From Porphyromonadaceae bacterium UBA7042 (GTDB taxonomy: Bacteria > Bacteroidota > Bacteroidia > Bacteroidales > Muribaculaceae), in NCBI GenBank assembly GCA_002494015.1, contig DLAR01000090.1:1-17124 (forward strand): a DNA stretch of 17,124 nt, given 5' to 3'. Below the pieces are notes generated by a model that worked only from the letters and a program-made list of their open reading frames with translations, ran no database searches and had not been told where the DNA came from. Positions 1 through 6,989 of this stretch are shown one piece after another. The position numbers and the translations under genes were made by a program. Position 1 is the first letter of the stretch. The number at the start of each line of letters is the position of its first letter.

Positions 1-36
1 TTATCGGACAGCAATAATTTTTAATTCGTTAATCTA

Positions 37-64
37 CCGTAGGTTGCGAAACCGCAACCTACGG
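37..64. repeat. 12-bp perfect hairpin, left edge
   Basis: CCGTAGGTTGCG (37-48) and its exact reverse complement (53-64) flank a 4-nt AAAC loop. Neither side has a convincing T-run, so it is not a clear terminator. It may be a dispersed intergenic repeat. The rest of 1-235 holds no supportable gene. Confidence 0.6.
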
Positions 65-178
65 CTATTCAAGGATGCAATCTTATCAGATTGCTACTGC
101 GCCACATTAAACCTCCACTTTCTGACACCGATTCCGACGCAATATCTACCTCAAAATATAGGCTTGTCGACTAAACAT

Positions 179-213
179 CTCGATGCAATTATCGAGTTTT
201 GCAACACCCTCTC
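179..213. repeat. possible insertion-sequence end
   Basis: A small stem (CTCGAT 179-184 / ATCGAG 191-196) is followed by TTTTGCAACACCCTCT. Read on the minus strand this begins AGAGGGTGTTGCAAAA, which resembles terminal inverted repeats of Bacteroidales insertion sequences and shares AGAGGGTGTT with the MITE-like arm at 15022. No transposase or second end is visible, so at most this is a remnant. Confidence 0.25.
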
Positions 214-235
214 TAATACTTCTGCTGACCTGATG

Positions 236-1609
236 TTATTCCTCGCTGTCTGAGTCTTGGGGGTCGGTGTCGTCGGGGGTCGAGGTGCGGGAGATGAGTT
301 TTGAGGCTTTGACACCCATTTTGCGGAGGTTTTGGGCGCGGGTGAGCAGGTTGCCTCGGCCTTGCGACAGTTTGGTCATCGCGTCGCCGTAGGCTTTCCG
401 CGTCGATTCGATTGCTTTTTCGATGCGTTCCATGTCGGTGACAAATGCCGCGAATTTGTCATACATCTTGCCAGCCTCCTCGGCAATCTCGACAGCGTTG
501 CGTGACTGGCGGTCGCGCACCCACAGTTGCTCAATCAGTCTCAGGGCCGACACAAGATGGGTGGGGGAGACGATGAGCACCCGTTTTTCATAGGCATCCT
601 GCCACAATGCCGGGTCGAGGCGCATGGCGGCGATATAGGCCGGTTCGTTGGGGATGAACATCATGACGAAGTCGAGGCGCGATGTCCCGACAAATTCCTG
701 ATAACGCTTTCCGCGCAGCTCGTCGATGTGGGCGCGCACTGACTTGACGTGACGTTCGCCGGCGGCCTTGCGCAGCCGGTCATCGTCGGTCGAGGTGTAT
801 TCCATGAAGGCGGTCATCGAGACTTTCGAGTCAATGATGACGCATCGCTCGTCGGGGTAATACACCACCACGTCGGGGCGCAGCTGCCGTCCCTCGTCGT
901 TGCGCAGTGCCGCTCCGGCGCTGTCGGTTGTCACCTGAACTTTGTATTCGACATCTTTCTGCAAGCCGCTTCTTTCAAGGATTGATTCGAGCACCATTTC
1001 CCCCCAGTCGCCCTGTATCTGATTGTTGCCCTTGAGCGCGCCGGTGAGTTCTTTGGCCTCGCGTCCGATGGCCTGATTCAGCTCTACGAGTTCGCGCAGC
1101 CGTTCCGACAGCGAAAACCGCTCGCGGGCCTCGCTGTTGTAGGTGTCGGTGACGGTTTTCTTGAACTCGTCGAGATTCTGGCGCAAGGGGTTGAGGATTT
1201 CGCTCAGCCGCTGCTCGTTCTGCTCCTTGAAGTCGCGTGAATTCTGGGCGAGGATGTCGTTGGCGAGATTTTTGAAACGCTGTTCCATGCTGCGTTCCCG
1301 TTCCTCGCGCTGCTCGTCGATGAGGCGCAGGCTCGTCGCGAGTTTTGCGGCATTCTCGCGCTCGGCACTTAGTTCTCGCCGTGTCGCGGCAAGGTCTTCG
1401 CCGAGAGTGGCATACCGGTTTTTCTCGATGTCGAGCTGCTCGGTCAGCATCGATATGCGTGTCGACAATGCCGCCGATTCGGCTTGCAGACGGGTAGATT
1501 GCTCGCGCAGCGCGTCGGCGGTTGTGTTTTTGCTGTCAAGACGGCGGTAAAGGATAAAGCAGCCGACGATTGCCGCAGCCGCGATTATGGCAAGAATGAT
1601 TTCAATCAT
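236..1609 (-). CDS. rmuC: RmuC family DNA recombination protein
   Basis: RmuC proteins limit recombination-associated rearrangement and are thought to be membrane-tethered nucleases; the exact reaction is not settled. The product is about 457 aa. Residues 3-20 form one N-terminal membrane helix, about 30-130 are a long charged coiled coil, and then comes the conserved core: a QGDWGEMVLESILE block (199-212) and a restriction-endonuclease-like stretch around 244-264 with D246, D260 and K262 in an IIDSK context. The C-terminus is acidic (DSDSEE). I start it at 1609 (MIEIILAI) rather than the upstream in-frame ATG at 1642, because the shorter form begins directly with the membrane helix and the longer one would reach past the predicted transcription start. 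It is divergent from the ABC-F gene. Family assignment is confident. Confidence 0.9.
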   Translation of the reverse strand: MIEIILAIIAAAAIVGCFILYRRLDSKNTTADALREQSTRLQAESAALSTRISMLTEQLDIEKNRYATLGEDLAATRRELSAERENAAKLATSLRLIDEQREERERSMEQRFKNLANDILAQNSRDFKEQNEQRLSEILNPLRQNLDEFKKTVTDTYNSEARERFSLSERLRELVELNQAIGREAKELTGALKGNNQIQGDWGEMVLESILERSGLQKDVEYKVQVTTDSAGAALRNDEGRQLRPDVVVYYPDERCVIIDSKVSMTAFMEYTSTDDDRLRKAAGERHVKSVRAHIDELRGKRYQEFVGTSRLDFVMMFIPNEPAYIAAMRLDPALWQDAYEKRVLIVSPTHLVSALRLIEQLWVRDRQSRNAVEIAEEAGKMYDKFAAFVTDMERIEKAIESTRKAYGDAMTKLSQGRGNLLTRAQNLRKMGVKASKLISRTSTPDDTDPQDSDSEE

Positions 1610-1631
1610 GGGATACACATTTATAATAGTG

Positions 1632-1639
1632 CAAAAATA
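1632..1639 (-). promoter_or_regulatory. -7 promoter box for rmuC
   Basis: TATTTTTG on the minus strand matches the Bacteroidota TAnnTTTG -7 consensus. Transcription would start near 1627, leaving an 18-nt leader before the chosen rmuC start. I see no clear -33 TTG. Confidence 0.4.
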
Positions 1640-1652
1640 CAAAATTTTTCAC

Positions 1653-1660
1653 TAATTTTG
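1653..1660 (+). promoter_or_regulatory. -7 promoter box for uup
   Basis: TAATTTTG matches TAnnTTTG. Its last base is only four nucleotides before the ATG at 1665, so the predicted transcription start falls on or next to the A of the start codon, implying a leaderless or nearly leaderless mRNA. No clear -33 element is seen. Confidence 0.45.
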
Positions 1661-1664
1661 TGGC

Positions 1665-3473
1665 ATGATCAGTTATCTTCAGGTAGAAAATTTGACCAAG
1701 AGCTACGGTGACCGCATGCTCTTTGACTCAGTGACCTTCGGTGTCTTCGAGGGTGATAAAATCGGCCTTATAGCCAAGAACGGTACGGGAAAGTCGACCA
1801 TGCTGCGCCTGCTGTCGGGTGTGGAGGCCCCCGACTCGGGAAATGTCATCTTCCGCAAGGACCTGCGGGTGGGTTTCCTCGACCAGTCGCCCGAATTTGA
1901 GCCCGGAACCACCCCGTTGAAAGCATGTGTGGATTATATGAATCAAGTTTCGCCGGTTCATGACGAGCATGACGAGGACCGATGGCTCCGCGAGGACCGG
2001 GCGCGGCAGATGCTGTCGCAGCTCGGAATCCATGACCATGACGAGCTGGTCGGCCACCGCTCGGGAGGTCAGTTGAAGCGCATCGCCCTCGCGCGGGTTC
2101 TGCTCGGAAACCCTCAGTTGCTGATTCTTGACGAGCCTACCAACCATCTTGACATCTCGGCTGTGGAATGGCTTGAAAACTACCTGTCGCGCTCACGCGT
2201 CACGCTGCTGATGGTCACCCACGACCGTTATTTCCTTGACCGCGTCTGCAACAAGATTGTCGAGATTGACATGAAAACGATTTTCACCTATGAGGGTAAC
2301 TATGACTACTATCTGCGCCGCCGGGCCGAGCGCATCGAGGCTCTGACCGGCGAGCTTGCCAAGGCCAAGAACACCTTGCGCCGCGAGCAGGAATGGATGC
2401 GTCGTCAGCCTCAGGCGCGCGGCGGCAAGGCCCGTTACCGCATCAACGCTTTCTATGACCTCCGCGACAAGACCCGGGTGAATTATGACGAGAAAAATGT
2501 TGACCCAAGCGAGATAAAGTCATCCTATATCGGCTCAAAAATCTTTGAGGCGCAGGGAATCAGCAAGCGTTTCGGCGAGAAAGTGATTCTCGATGACTTC
2601 ACCTACACCTTTGCCCGCTATGAAAAGCTCGGTATTATCGGCGGCAACGGGGTGGGCAAGTCTACATTTATAAAGATGCTGCAAGGACTGATTCAGGCCG
2701 ACAGCGGCGAGTGGAACGTCGGTGAGACCGTGCGTTTCGGCTATTACTCGCAGGATGGGTTGGCGCTCGACCCCGGAAAGAGGGTTATTGACGCTATAAC
2801 CGACATTACCGAGGATGTGGTGGTGAACGGGACGACCCATTACTCGCCGATGCAGTTCCTGACCCGTTTCCTGTTCTCGCCCGCTGACCAGCAGAAATAT
2901 GTCTCGACCCTGAGCGGCGGTGAGATGCGTCGTCTGCATCTCGCGGCAACACTGATACGCCAGCCAAATTTTCTCATTCTCGACGAGCCCACCAACGATC
3001 TTGACATCGTGACCCTCGCGATTCTCGAAGATTATCTGCGCGAGTTCAAGGGGTGTGTCATCGTGATTTCCCACGACCGTTTTTTCCTTGACTCAATTGT
3101 AGACCATCTTTTTGTAATGGAGGGCAACGGGGTAATCAAAGATTTTCCCGGAAATTACACAGACTACCGCAACTATCTCGACGAGCAACGCCGTGTCGAG
3201 GCCGAGCAGCGCAAAAATGTACCTGCCGAGCCGCAGCAACGGCGCGAGACCGCTGACCGCAAACCTCGCATGACATTCAAGGAACGGAAGGAGCTGGAGG
3301 CACTGACCGCAGAAATTGACGCGCTGACGGCTGAAAAGGCCGAGCTTGACGCGCTGTTTAACTCCGGGGCCGAGATTCCTGATATTGTCGAGCGGTCGGC
3401 CCGTTACAGCGAGATTTCCGAAATTCTTGATGAGAAAGAGATGCGCTGGCTCGAATTGTCGGAAAAAGAATAA
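1665..3473 (+). CDS. uup: ABC-F family ATPase, Uup type
   Basis: This is a soluble tandem-ATPase protein of 602 aa with no membrane helices, as in ABC-F proteins, which act on ribosomes or nucleic acid rather than in transport. Domain 1 has Walker A AKNGTGKST (37-45), signature SGGQ (133-136) and Walker B LLILDEPTN with catalytic E157. An arginine-rich interdomain linker (about 215-265) follows. Domain 2 has Walker A GGNGVGKST (326-334), LSGGE (416-420) and Walker B FLILDEPTN with E441. A charged C-terminal coiled coil (about 535-600, starting MTFKERKELEAL) is the Uup hallmark and in E. coli Uup binds DNA or ribosomes. Both ATP sites look intact. The first signature has Arg in place of the usual Leu. 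Antibiotic resistance is unlikely given the Uup-type tail. Confidence 0.9.
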   Translation: MISYLQVENLTKSYGDRMLFDSVTFGVFEGDKIGLIAKNGTGKSTMLRLLSGVEAPDSGNVIFRKDLRVGFLDQSPEFEPGTTPLKACVDYMNQVSPVHDEHDEDRWLREDRARQMLSQLGIHDHDELVGHRSGGQLKRIALARVLLGNPQLLILDEPTNHLDISAVEWLENYLSRSRVTLLMVTHDRYFLDRVCNKIVEIDMKTIFTYEGNYDYYLRRRAERIEALTGELAKAKNTLRREQEWMRRQPQARGGKARYRINAFYDLRDKTRVNYDEKNVDPSEIKSSYIGSKIFEAQGISKRFGEKVILDDFTYTFARYEKLGIIGGNGVGKSTFIKMLQGLIQADSGEWNVGETVRFGYYSQDGLALDPGKRVIDAITDITEDVVVNGTTHYSPMQFLTRFLFSPADQQKYVSTLSGGEMRRLHLAATLIRQPNFLILDEPTNDLDIVTLAILEDYLREFKGCVIVISHDRFFLDSIVDHLFVMEGNGVIKDFPGNYTDYRNYLDEQRRVEAEQRKNVPAEPQQRRETADRKPRMTFKERKELEALTAEIDALTAEKAELDALFNSGAEIPDIVERSARYSEISEILDEKEMRWLELSEKE

Positions 3474-3528
3474 GATGGTGTTAACAATAATTGTTATGCA
3501 GCTTGCCTGTTTTGCAGGAAAAAATTCC

Positions 3529-3536
3529 TAACTTTG
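3529..3536 (+). promoter_or_regulatory. -7 promoter box for cdsA
   Basis: TAACTTTG is a perfect TAnnTTTG match. Predicted transcription starts near 3541, 28 nt before the TTG codon at 3569. This supports the TTG start and excludes start codons upstream of 3541. The -33 region has TTG at 3503, but with 23-nt spacing. Confidence 0.55.
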
Positions 3537-3568
3537 ACGGCTGTAAACAAATTCTTAGTGTCGGTATC

Positions 3569-4399
3569 TTGAAAAATTTAGTAAAACGCTCTCTCTCAGG
3601 AATCATTTATGTCGCGCTGATAGTAGCGTGTGTCATTCTCGGCGGCTGGTGGTTTAACGCCTTGCTGCTGTTGTTCACAATCTTGGGTGTTGTAGAGTTT
3701 CACAGGCTCGTTGACAAACCGGTATCTGAAAAAACATCAGTCGTGCCGCTTGTCATTGACTTGCTCGCCTCGGTTTCGCTCATACTCGGGATGGGCTATT
3801 CGCTGGCTTTCCTTGCAATTTTCATAGTATGTCTCATTGTCAGGATGATTGCCCAGCTTTATATCCACGATGATGCCCCCCCTCTTGTCCGATTGGCTTA
3901 TTCCTATATGGGAGTGTTCTATATCGCGCTGCCTCTCGGATTGCTCGGATTCATCATGGAAATGTTCGGTGAGGATATTGGCAAGGGGTTGTTGTTGACG
4001 ATGTTTGTCATGATATGGCTTAACGACACAGGGGCATTCCTTGTCGGGTCGTCAATTGGCCGCCATAGGCTGTTCCCTTCCATTTCTCCTAAAAAATCAT
4101 GGGAAGGCGCTGTCGGTGGAGTCGTTTTCAGCATCGGCGCGGCTTTTGTCGCCAAATATTGTTTTCCTCTTTATTTTGAGCAGGTCGAGATAGTGCCGCT
4201 CTGTGTCATGGGGTTGATAGTCGGGGTACTCTCTATATGGGGAGACCTTGTCGAATCGATGATTAAGCGCACTCTGCATGTCAAGGATTCAGGCAGTCTG
4301 ATTCCGGGACATGGCGGCATCCTTGACCGCATAGACTCGCTCCTCCTCGTCGCTCCCGCGGTAGCGGTCTACTTTTTCATCATATTCTGGTGCCTTTGA
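3569..4399 (+). CDS. cdsA: phosphatidate cytidylyltransferase
   Basis: CdsA makes CDP-diacylglycerol from phosphatidate and CTP in the inner membrane, the branch point to phosphatidylethanolamine and cardiolipin. From TTG at 3569 the product is about 276 aa and hydrophobic throughout, with roughly eight membrane segments. The family signature near the C-terminus is complete: SMIKRTLHVKDSGSLIPGHG followed by GILDRIDS. Upstream, WLNDTGAFLVGSSIG and the SPKKSWEG block are also typical. The TTG start is chosen because KNLVKRSLSGIIYVAL is the usual N-terminal pattern and because a good -7 box lies within any longer reading of the frame. The gene follows uup by about 95 nt and has its own promoter, so it need not be co-transcribed. 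Confidence 0.92.
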   Translation: MKNLVKRSLSGIIYVALIVACVILGGWWFNALLLLFTILGVVEFHRLVDKPVSEKTSVVPLVIDLLASVSLILGMGYSLAFLAIFIVCLIVRMIAQLYIHDDAPPLVRLAYSYMGVFYIALPLGLLGFIMEMFGEDIGKGLLLTMFVMIWLNDTGAFLVGSSIGRHRLFPSISPKKSWEGAVGGVVFSIGAAFVAKYCFPLYFEQVEIVPLCVMGLIVGVLSIWGDLVESMIKRTLHVKDSGSLIPGHGGILDRIDSLLLVAPAVAVYFFIIFWCL

Positions 4400-4445
4400 G
4401 ATTATTTCATTTTCAATACTTATATAACTTTTCCGATTTAATTTA

Positions 4446-5894
4446 ATGAAACGATTTCCGATTTTCGCTGCCGCTGTCGCAGTGCTTGGTCTGGCGGCGT
4501 GTAACCCGTCGGCAAAAACCGGCACAAACGGGCCTGTCGAGGGTGCCGATGTGATTCTTCATGCATGGTCTTGGTCGTTTGACACCATTGCCGCCAATAT
4601 GAAAGATATTGCCGAGGCGGGATATACTTATGTGCAGACATCACCCGCCAATACCTGTTTTGTGGGTGAAGACGGCGGTATGGCACTGTTTTCAACCGAT
4701 AATGACTCGATAAAAGGGAAGTGGTATTACTACTATCAGCCCATAGACTGGAAGATAGGCAATTATATGCTTGGAAACCGTGACCGGTTCAAGGCAATGA
4801 TGGACAGTGCCCGCAAATATAACGTCGGGGTAATTGTCGACGTGCTTCCCAATCACACCGCTATTGACCACACTGCGGTCACAGCCGCTCTTGACAGTGC
4901 TGTCGGCGGCCATGACAACCTGTATCATGCCAACGGTTTTACCCCTATCACCGATTATAACGACCGGATGCAGTGCACTACCGGCGAGATGGGCGGCCTT
5001 CCCGATGTCAATACAGAGAATCCGGATTTTCAGTATTACTACATGCAGTATGTCAACGACCTGCTCGGACTCGGTGTGCGCGGTTTCCGCTATGACACAG
5101 CCAAGCACATAGGGTTGCCGAGTGACCCGCTTGACCCCAAGGCCGAGCGCAACAATTTCTGGGATGTAGCTCTCGGGCGCGAGGATGTCAAGGGGCTGCA
5201 ACTTGCTGTTCCGGCTGACAGCCTGTTCATTTACGGCGAGGTTCTTCAGGACAAGAATGTGAAGGAAAGCGAGTATGCCGAGTATATGGGCCTGACGGCA
5301 AGTGCCTATGGTCACGCCCTGCGCAATGTCCTCAATGCCGGCAATTACAAAGCCGACGATGTCGTATCGTGGCATCACCCTGCATCACCTGACAAACTCG
5401 TGACATGGGTGGAATCGCATGATACCTATTGCAATGCCCATGAGTCAGCCGGGATGAGTGATGACTTGGTGCGCATGGGATGGGTCTTCCTTACTGCCCG
5501 CGAGAAAGGCACCCCGCTTTTCTTCAGCCGTCCCGCCGGCAGCACCCGTGACAATTATTGGGGCAACAATCTTATCGGCGCGCGCGGAAATGACGAATTC
5601 AAGCATCCCGAAGTCGTAGCCGTCAACAAGTTCCGTCGTGATATGGCCGGGTTGCCCGAGGTTGTGAAAGTCAGCGACAACGGTGCTGTCATCAAGGTAG
5701 GGCGCGGGCATGACGGTGCGGCTATAATCAACATATCGTCAGAGGTTCAGCAATTGGATCTTCCTACAACTTTGACCGACGGTTTGTATCTCGACGAGGT
5801 TCATAAAAAAGAATTCAGAGTGTCAGACAGCCATATAACAGGCACTCTTGAACCATTGACATCTTATATAATTCTTAAAAAACAATCGCATTAA
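4446..5894 (+). CDS. GH13 alpha-amylase, AmyE-like lipoprotein
   Basis: An alpha-1,4-glucan hydrolase of 482 aa. It begins with a lipoprotein signal peptide ending in LAAC with Cys19 as the lipidation site, so it should be anchored outside the inner membrane. The GH13 regions are present: DVLPNH (132-137), GFRYDTAKH with nucleophile D217, IYGEVLQ with acid/base E265 and WVESHDTY with D326. ILHAWSWSF and AGYTYVQTSPAN near the N-terminus and the TPLFFSRP stretch closely resemble Bacillus subtilis AmyE (CAZy GH13_28) as I recall it, more than Bacteroides SusG. A C-terminal beta domain follows from about residue 400. No SusC/SusD or other polysaccharide-use genes adjoin it. The catalytic set is complete. 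The start is the ATG directly before the signal peptide; cdsA ends 46 nt upstream. Confidence 0.9.
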   Translation: MKRFPIFAAAVAVLGLAACNPSAKTGTNGPVEGADVILHAWSWSFDTIAANMKDIAEAGYTYVQTSPANTCFVGEDGGMALFSTDNDSIKGKWYYYYQPIDWKIGNYMLGNRDRFKAMMDSARKYNVGVIVDVLPNHTAIDHTAVTAALDSAVGGHDNLYHANGFTPITDYNDRMQCTTGEMGGLPDVNTENPDFQYYYMQYVNDLLGLGVRGFRYDTAKHIGLPSDPLDPKAERNNFWDVALGREDVKGLQLAVPADSLFIYGEVLQDKNVKESEYAEYMGLTASAYGHALRNVLNAGNYKADDVVSWHHPASPDKLVTWVESHDTYCNAHESAGMSDDLVRMGWVFLTAREKGTPLFFSRPAGSTRDNYWGNNLIGARGNDEFKHPEVVAVNKFRRDMAGLPEVVKVSDNGAVIKVGRGHDGAAIINISSEVQQLDLPTTLTDGLYLDEVHKKEFRVSDSHITGTLEPLTSYIILKKQSH

Positions 5895-5931
5895 GATTAT
5901 TTAACTAAATTTTATTTATAATAAAAACAAA

Positions 5932-5939
5932 TACGTTTG
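5932..5939 (+). promoter_or_regulatory. possible -7 box in intergenic gap
   Basis: TACGTTTG fits TAnnTTTG but has no -33 partner. It lies 38 nt after the amylase stop and points toward the hairpin at 5995-6044, not toward a gene. Confidence 0.2.
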
Positions 5940-5994
5940 TCTAAAAATATTACACATTTTCGGTTTAAACGGATTTGACAGACGATAGATAAAG

Positions 5995-6044
5995 CCTCAC
6001 CCCTTGGAGACATTGTTGAGTAAGAATGTCTCCAAGGGGTGAGG
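5995..6044. repeat. perfect 20-bp inverted repeat
   Basis: The arms 5995-6014 and 6025-6044 are exact reverse complements around a 10-nt loop (GTTGAGTAAG). It is GC-rich and would form a very stable hairpin. No strong T-run follows on either strand (plus: TGTTGTATAAT). It could be the amylase terminator, a bidirectional terminator with the aromatic operon end, or a mobile or dispersed palindrome. Confidence 0.75.
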
Positions 6045-6067
6045 TGTTGTATAATAAAAAATTTTAT

Positions 6068-6075
6068 TATCTTTG
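6068..6075 (+). promoter_or_regulatory. -7 promoter box for intergenic transcript
   Basis: TATCTTTG matches TAnnTTTG, with TTG at 6047-6049 (18-nt spacer) as a -33 element. The predicted start is near 6080. No gene lies downstream on this strand before the terminator at 6165-6197. Confidence 0.45.
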
Positions 6076-6079
6076 TGAT

Positions 6080-6197
6080 GTCGAAAAATTCTCGACAAAG
6101 TGAGAATAAAAAGCATTATTAGACATTTATAAATCCACTGACGTTAAGTACTATGTGTAAGCAGCAAAGGGGGACCGTGAGGCCGTCCTTTGTTTTT
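6080..6197 (+). ncRNA. candidate small RNA, about 118 nt
   Basis: A promoter-like box (6068-6075) and an intrinsic terminator (6165-6197) bracket about 118 nt without a supportable ORF, in the gap between two genes that converge here. A short stem GTCGA...TCGAC sits near the 5' end (6079-6095). The only ATG-initiated frame, 14 codons from 6078, begins before the predicted start site. The RNA would end six bases before the tyrA stop codon on the opposite strand. I recognise no Rfam family; the call rests on signal arrangement alone. Confidence 0.4.
6165..6197 (+). terminator. intrinsic terminator
   Basis: CAAA(GGG)GGAC pairs with GTCCTTTG around a CGTGAGGCC loop and is followed by TTTTT (6193-6197). 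The T-run is on the plus strand only, so it ends the intergenic transcript rather than the aromatic operon. Confidence 0.6.
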
Positions 6198-6202
6198 ATG
6201 TA

Positions 6203-6976
6203 TCATAGTATGTTTTTGCGGGCCTCGGACAAAAATTCGGTCATGGCGGCGGTATCACGTCGCGCAACGATTTCTTTAAGCATTGAAAGCCGGTCACATA
6301 TCTGTTCAAGCTGAGCCGGGGTATTGGGGTTGAAAAGAATCTCGCTCAACAGGTAGTCGTCCTCGCTCATCAGGCCCCGCGCTATCTCCATGTGACGCTT
6401 GAAAGTCGTGCCCGGCGCGTCCTGATGTTTCATCACGCTTGCAAAAGCGAGTGTCGCTGCAAAGGGGATTGAAAGCGAGTAGGCTATTGTCAGGTCATGC
6501 TGTTCAAATGTGTAGTCGACAATGTTGAGATGCAGCCGACGGTAGAGGTTGCGGAAAAACTCGCGTCCTTTTTCGTCGCCTTCGCTGATGATGATGGCGT
6601 TTTCGCTGGAGAGGTTGGACAGAGAGGCGAATGTGGGGCCAAACATCGGGTGGGAGCTGACAAACGGATGGCCGCATTCGGCGTAAAATTCAGGTAACCC
6701 GGTCTTTACCGAGGCAATATCGCTCAACATGGCATCTTGCCGCAAGTGGGGCAGAACTGCCTTGAAAGCGTCAATAGTGTATTTCACTGTCGCCGCGTTT
6801 ATGACAAGGTCGGGGTCAAAACCGTCAACCTCGTCAAGAGTCTTGAACCGCTCGGCGTTGTAGCTGAATCGCAGCCGCCTCGGGTCGAAGTCATATATTC
6901 CTACCTGATGGTCAAACGAGAGGATGTCGCAAAAGAAGCGGCCCATCTTTCCGGCACCGAGAATGAGAATTTTCAT
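6203..6976 (-). CDS. tyrA: prephenate dehydrogenase
   Basis: Oxidatively decarboxylates prephenate to 4-hydroxyphenylpyruvate, the tyrosine branch, in the cytoplasm. The 257-aa product starts with a Rossmann fold (GAGKMG, 7-12), has SDIASVK (85-91) and the substrate-site HPMFGP with H109, and an all-helical C-terminal domain. It is shorter than E. coli TyrA because the chorismate mutase activity sits in the upstream gene instead, and it has no ACT domain. It is the last gene of the four-gene operon, starting 13 nt after the DAHP synthase gene. Arogenate as substrate cannot be excluded from sequence alone. Start and family are clear. Confidence 0.9.
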   Translation of the reverse strand: MKILILGAGKMGRFFCDILSFDHQVGIYDFDPRRLRFSYNAERFKTLDEVDGFDPDLVINAATVKYTIDAFKAVLPHLRQDAMLSDIASVKTGLPEFYAECGHPFVSSHPMFGPTFASLSNLSSENAIIISEGDEKGREFFRNLYRRLHLNIVDYTFEQHDLTIAYSLSIPFAATLAFASVMKHQDAPGTTFKRHMEIARGLMSEDDYLLSEILFNPNTPAQLEQICDRLSMLKEIVARRDTAAMTEFLSEARKNIL

Positions 6977-6989
6977 GTGTGGAATCGTG

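Noticed and set aside
44..253. 69-codon plus-strand ORF at the left edge
   Set aside because: It translates the 12-bp hairpin and the IS-like end, overlaps the rmuC 3' end and resembles no protein I know.
4692..5378. 228-codon ORF antisense to the amylase
   Set aside because: Codon bias of the amylase leaves the opposite frame open; no motifs or start signals.
6078..6122. 14-codon ORF (MSKNSRQSENKKHY) in the intergenic transcript
   Set aside because: Its ATG lies before the predicted transcription start, and no gene follows for it to regulate.
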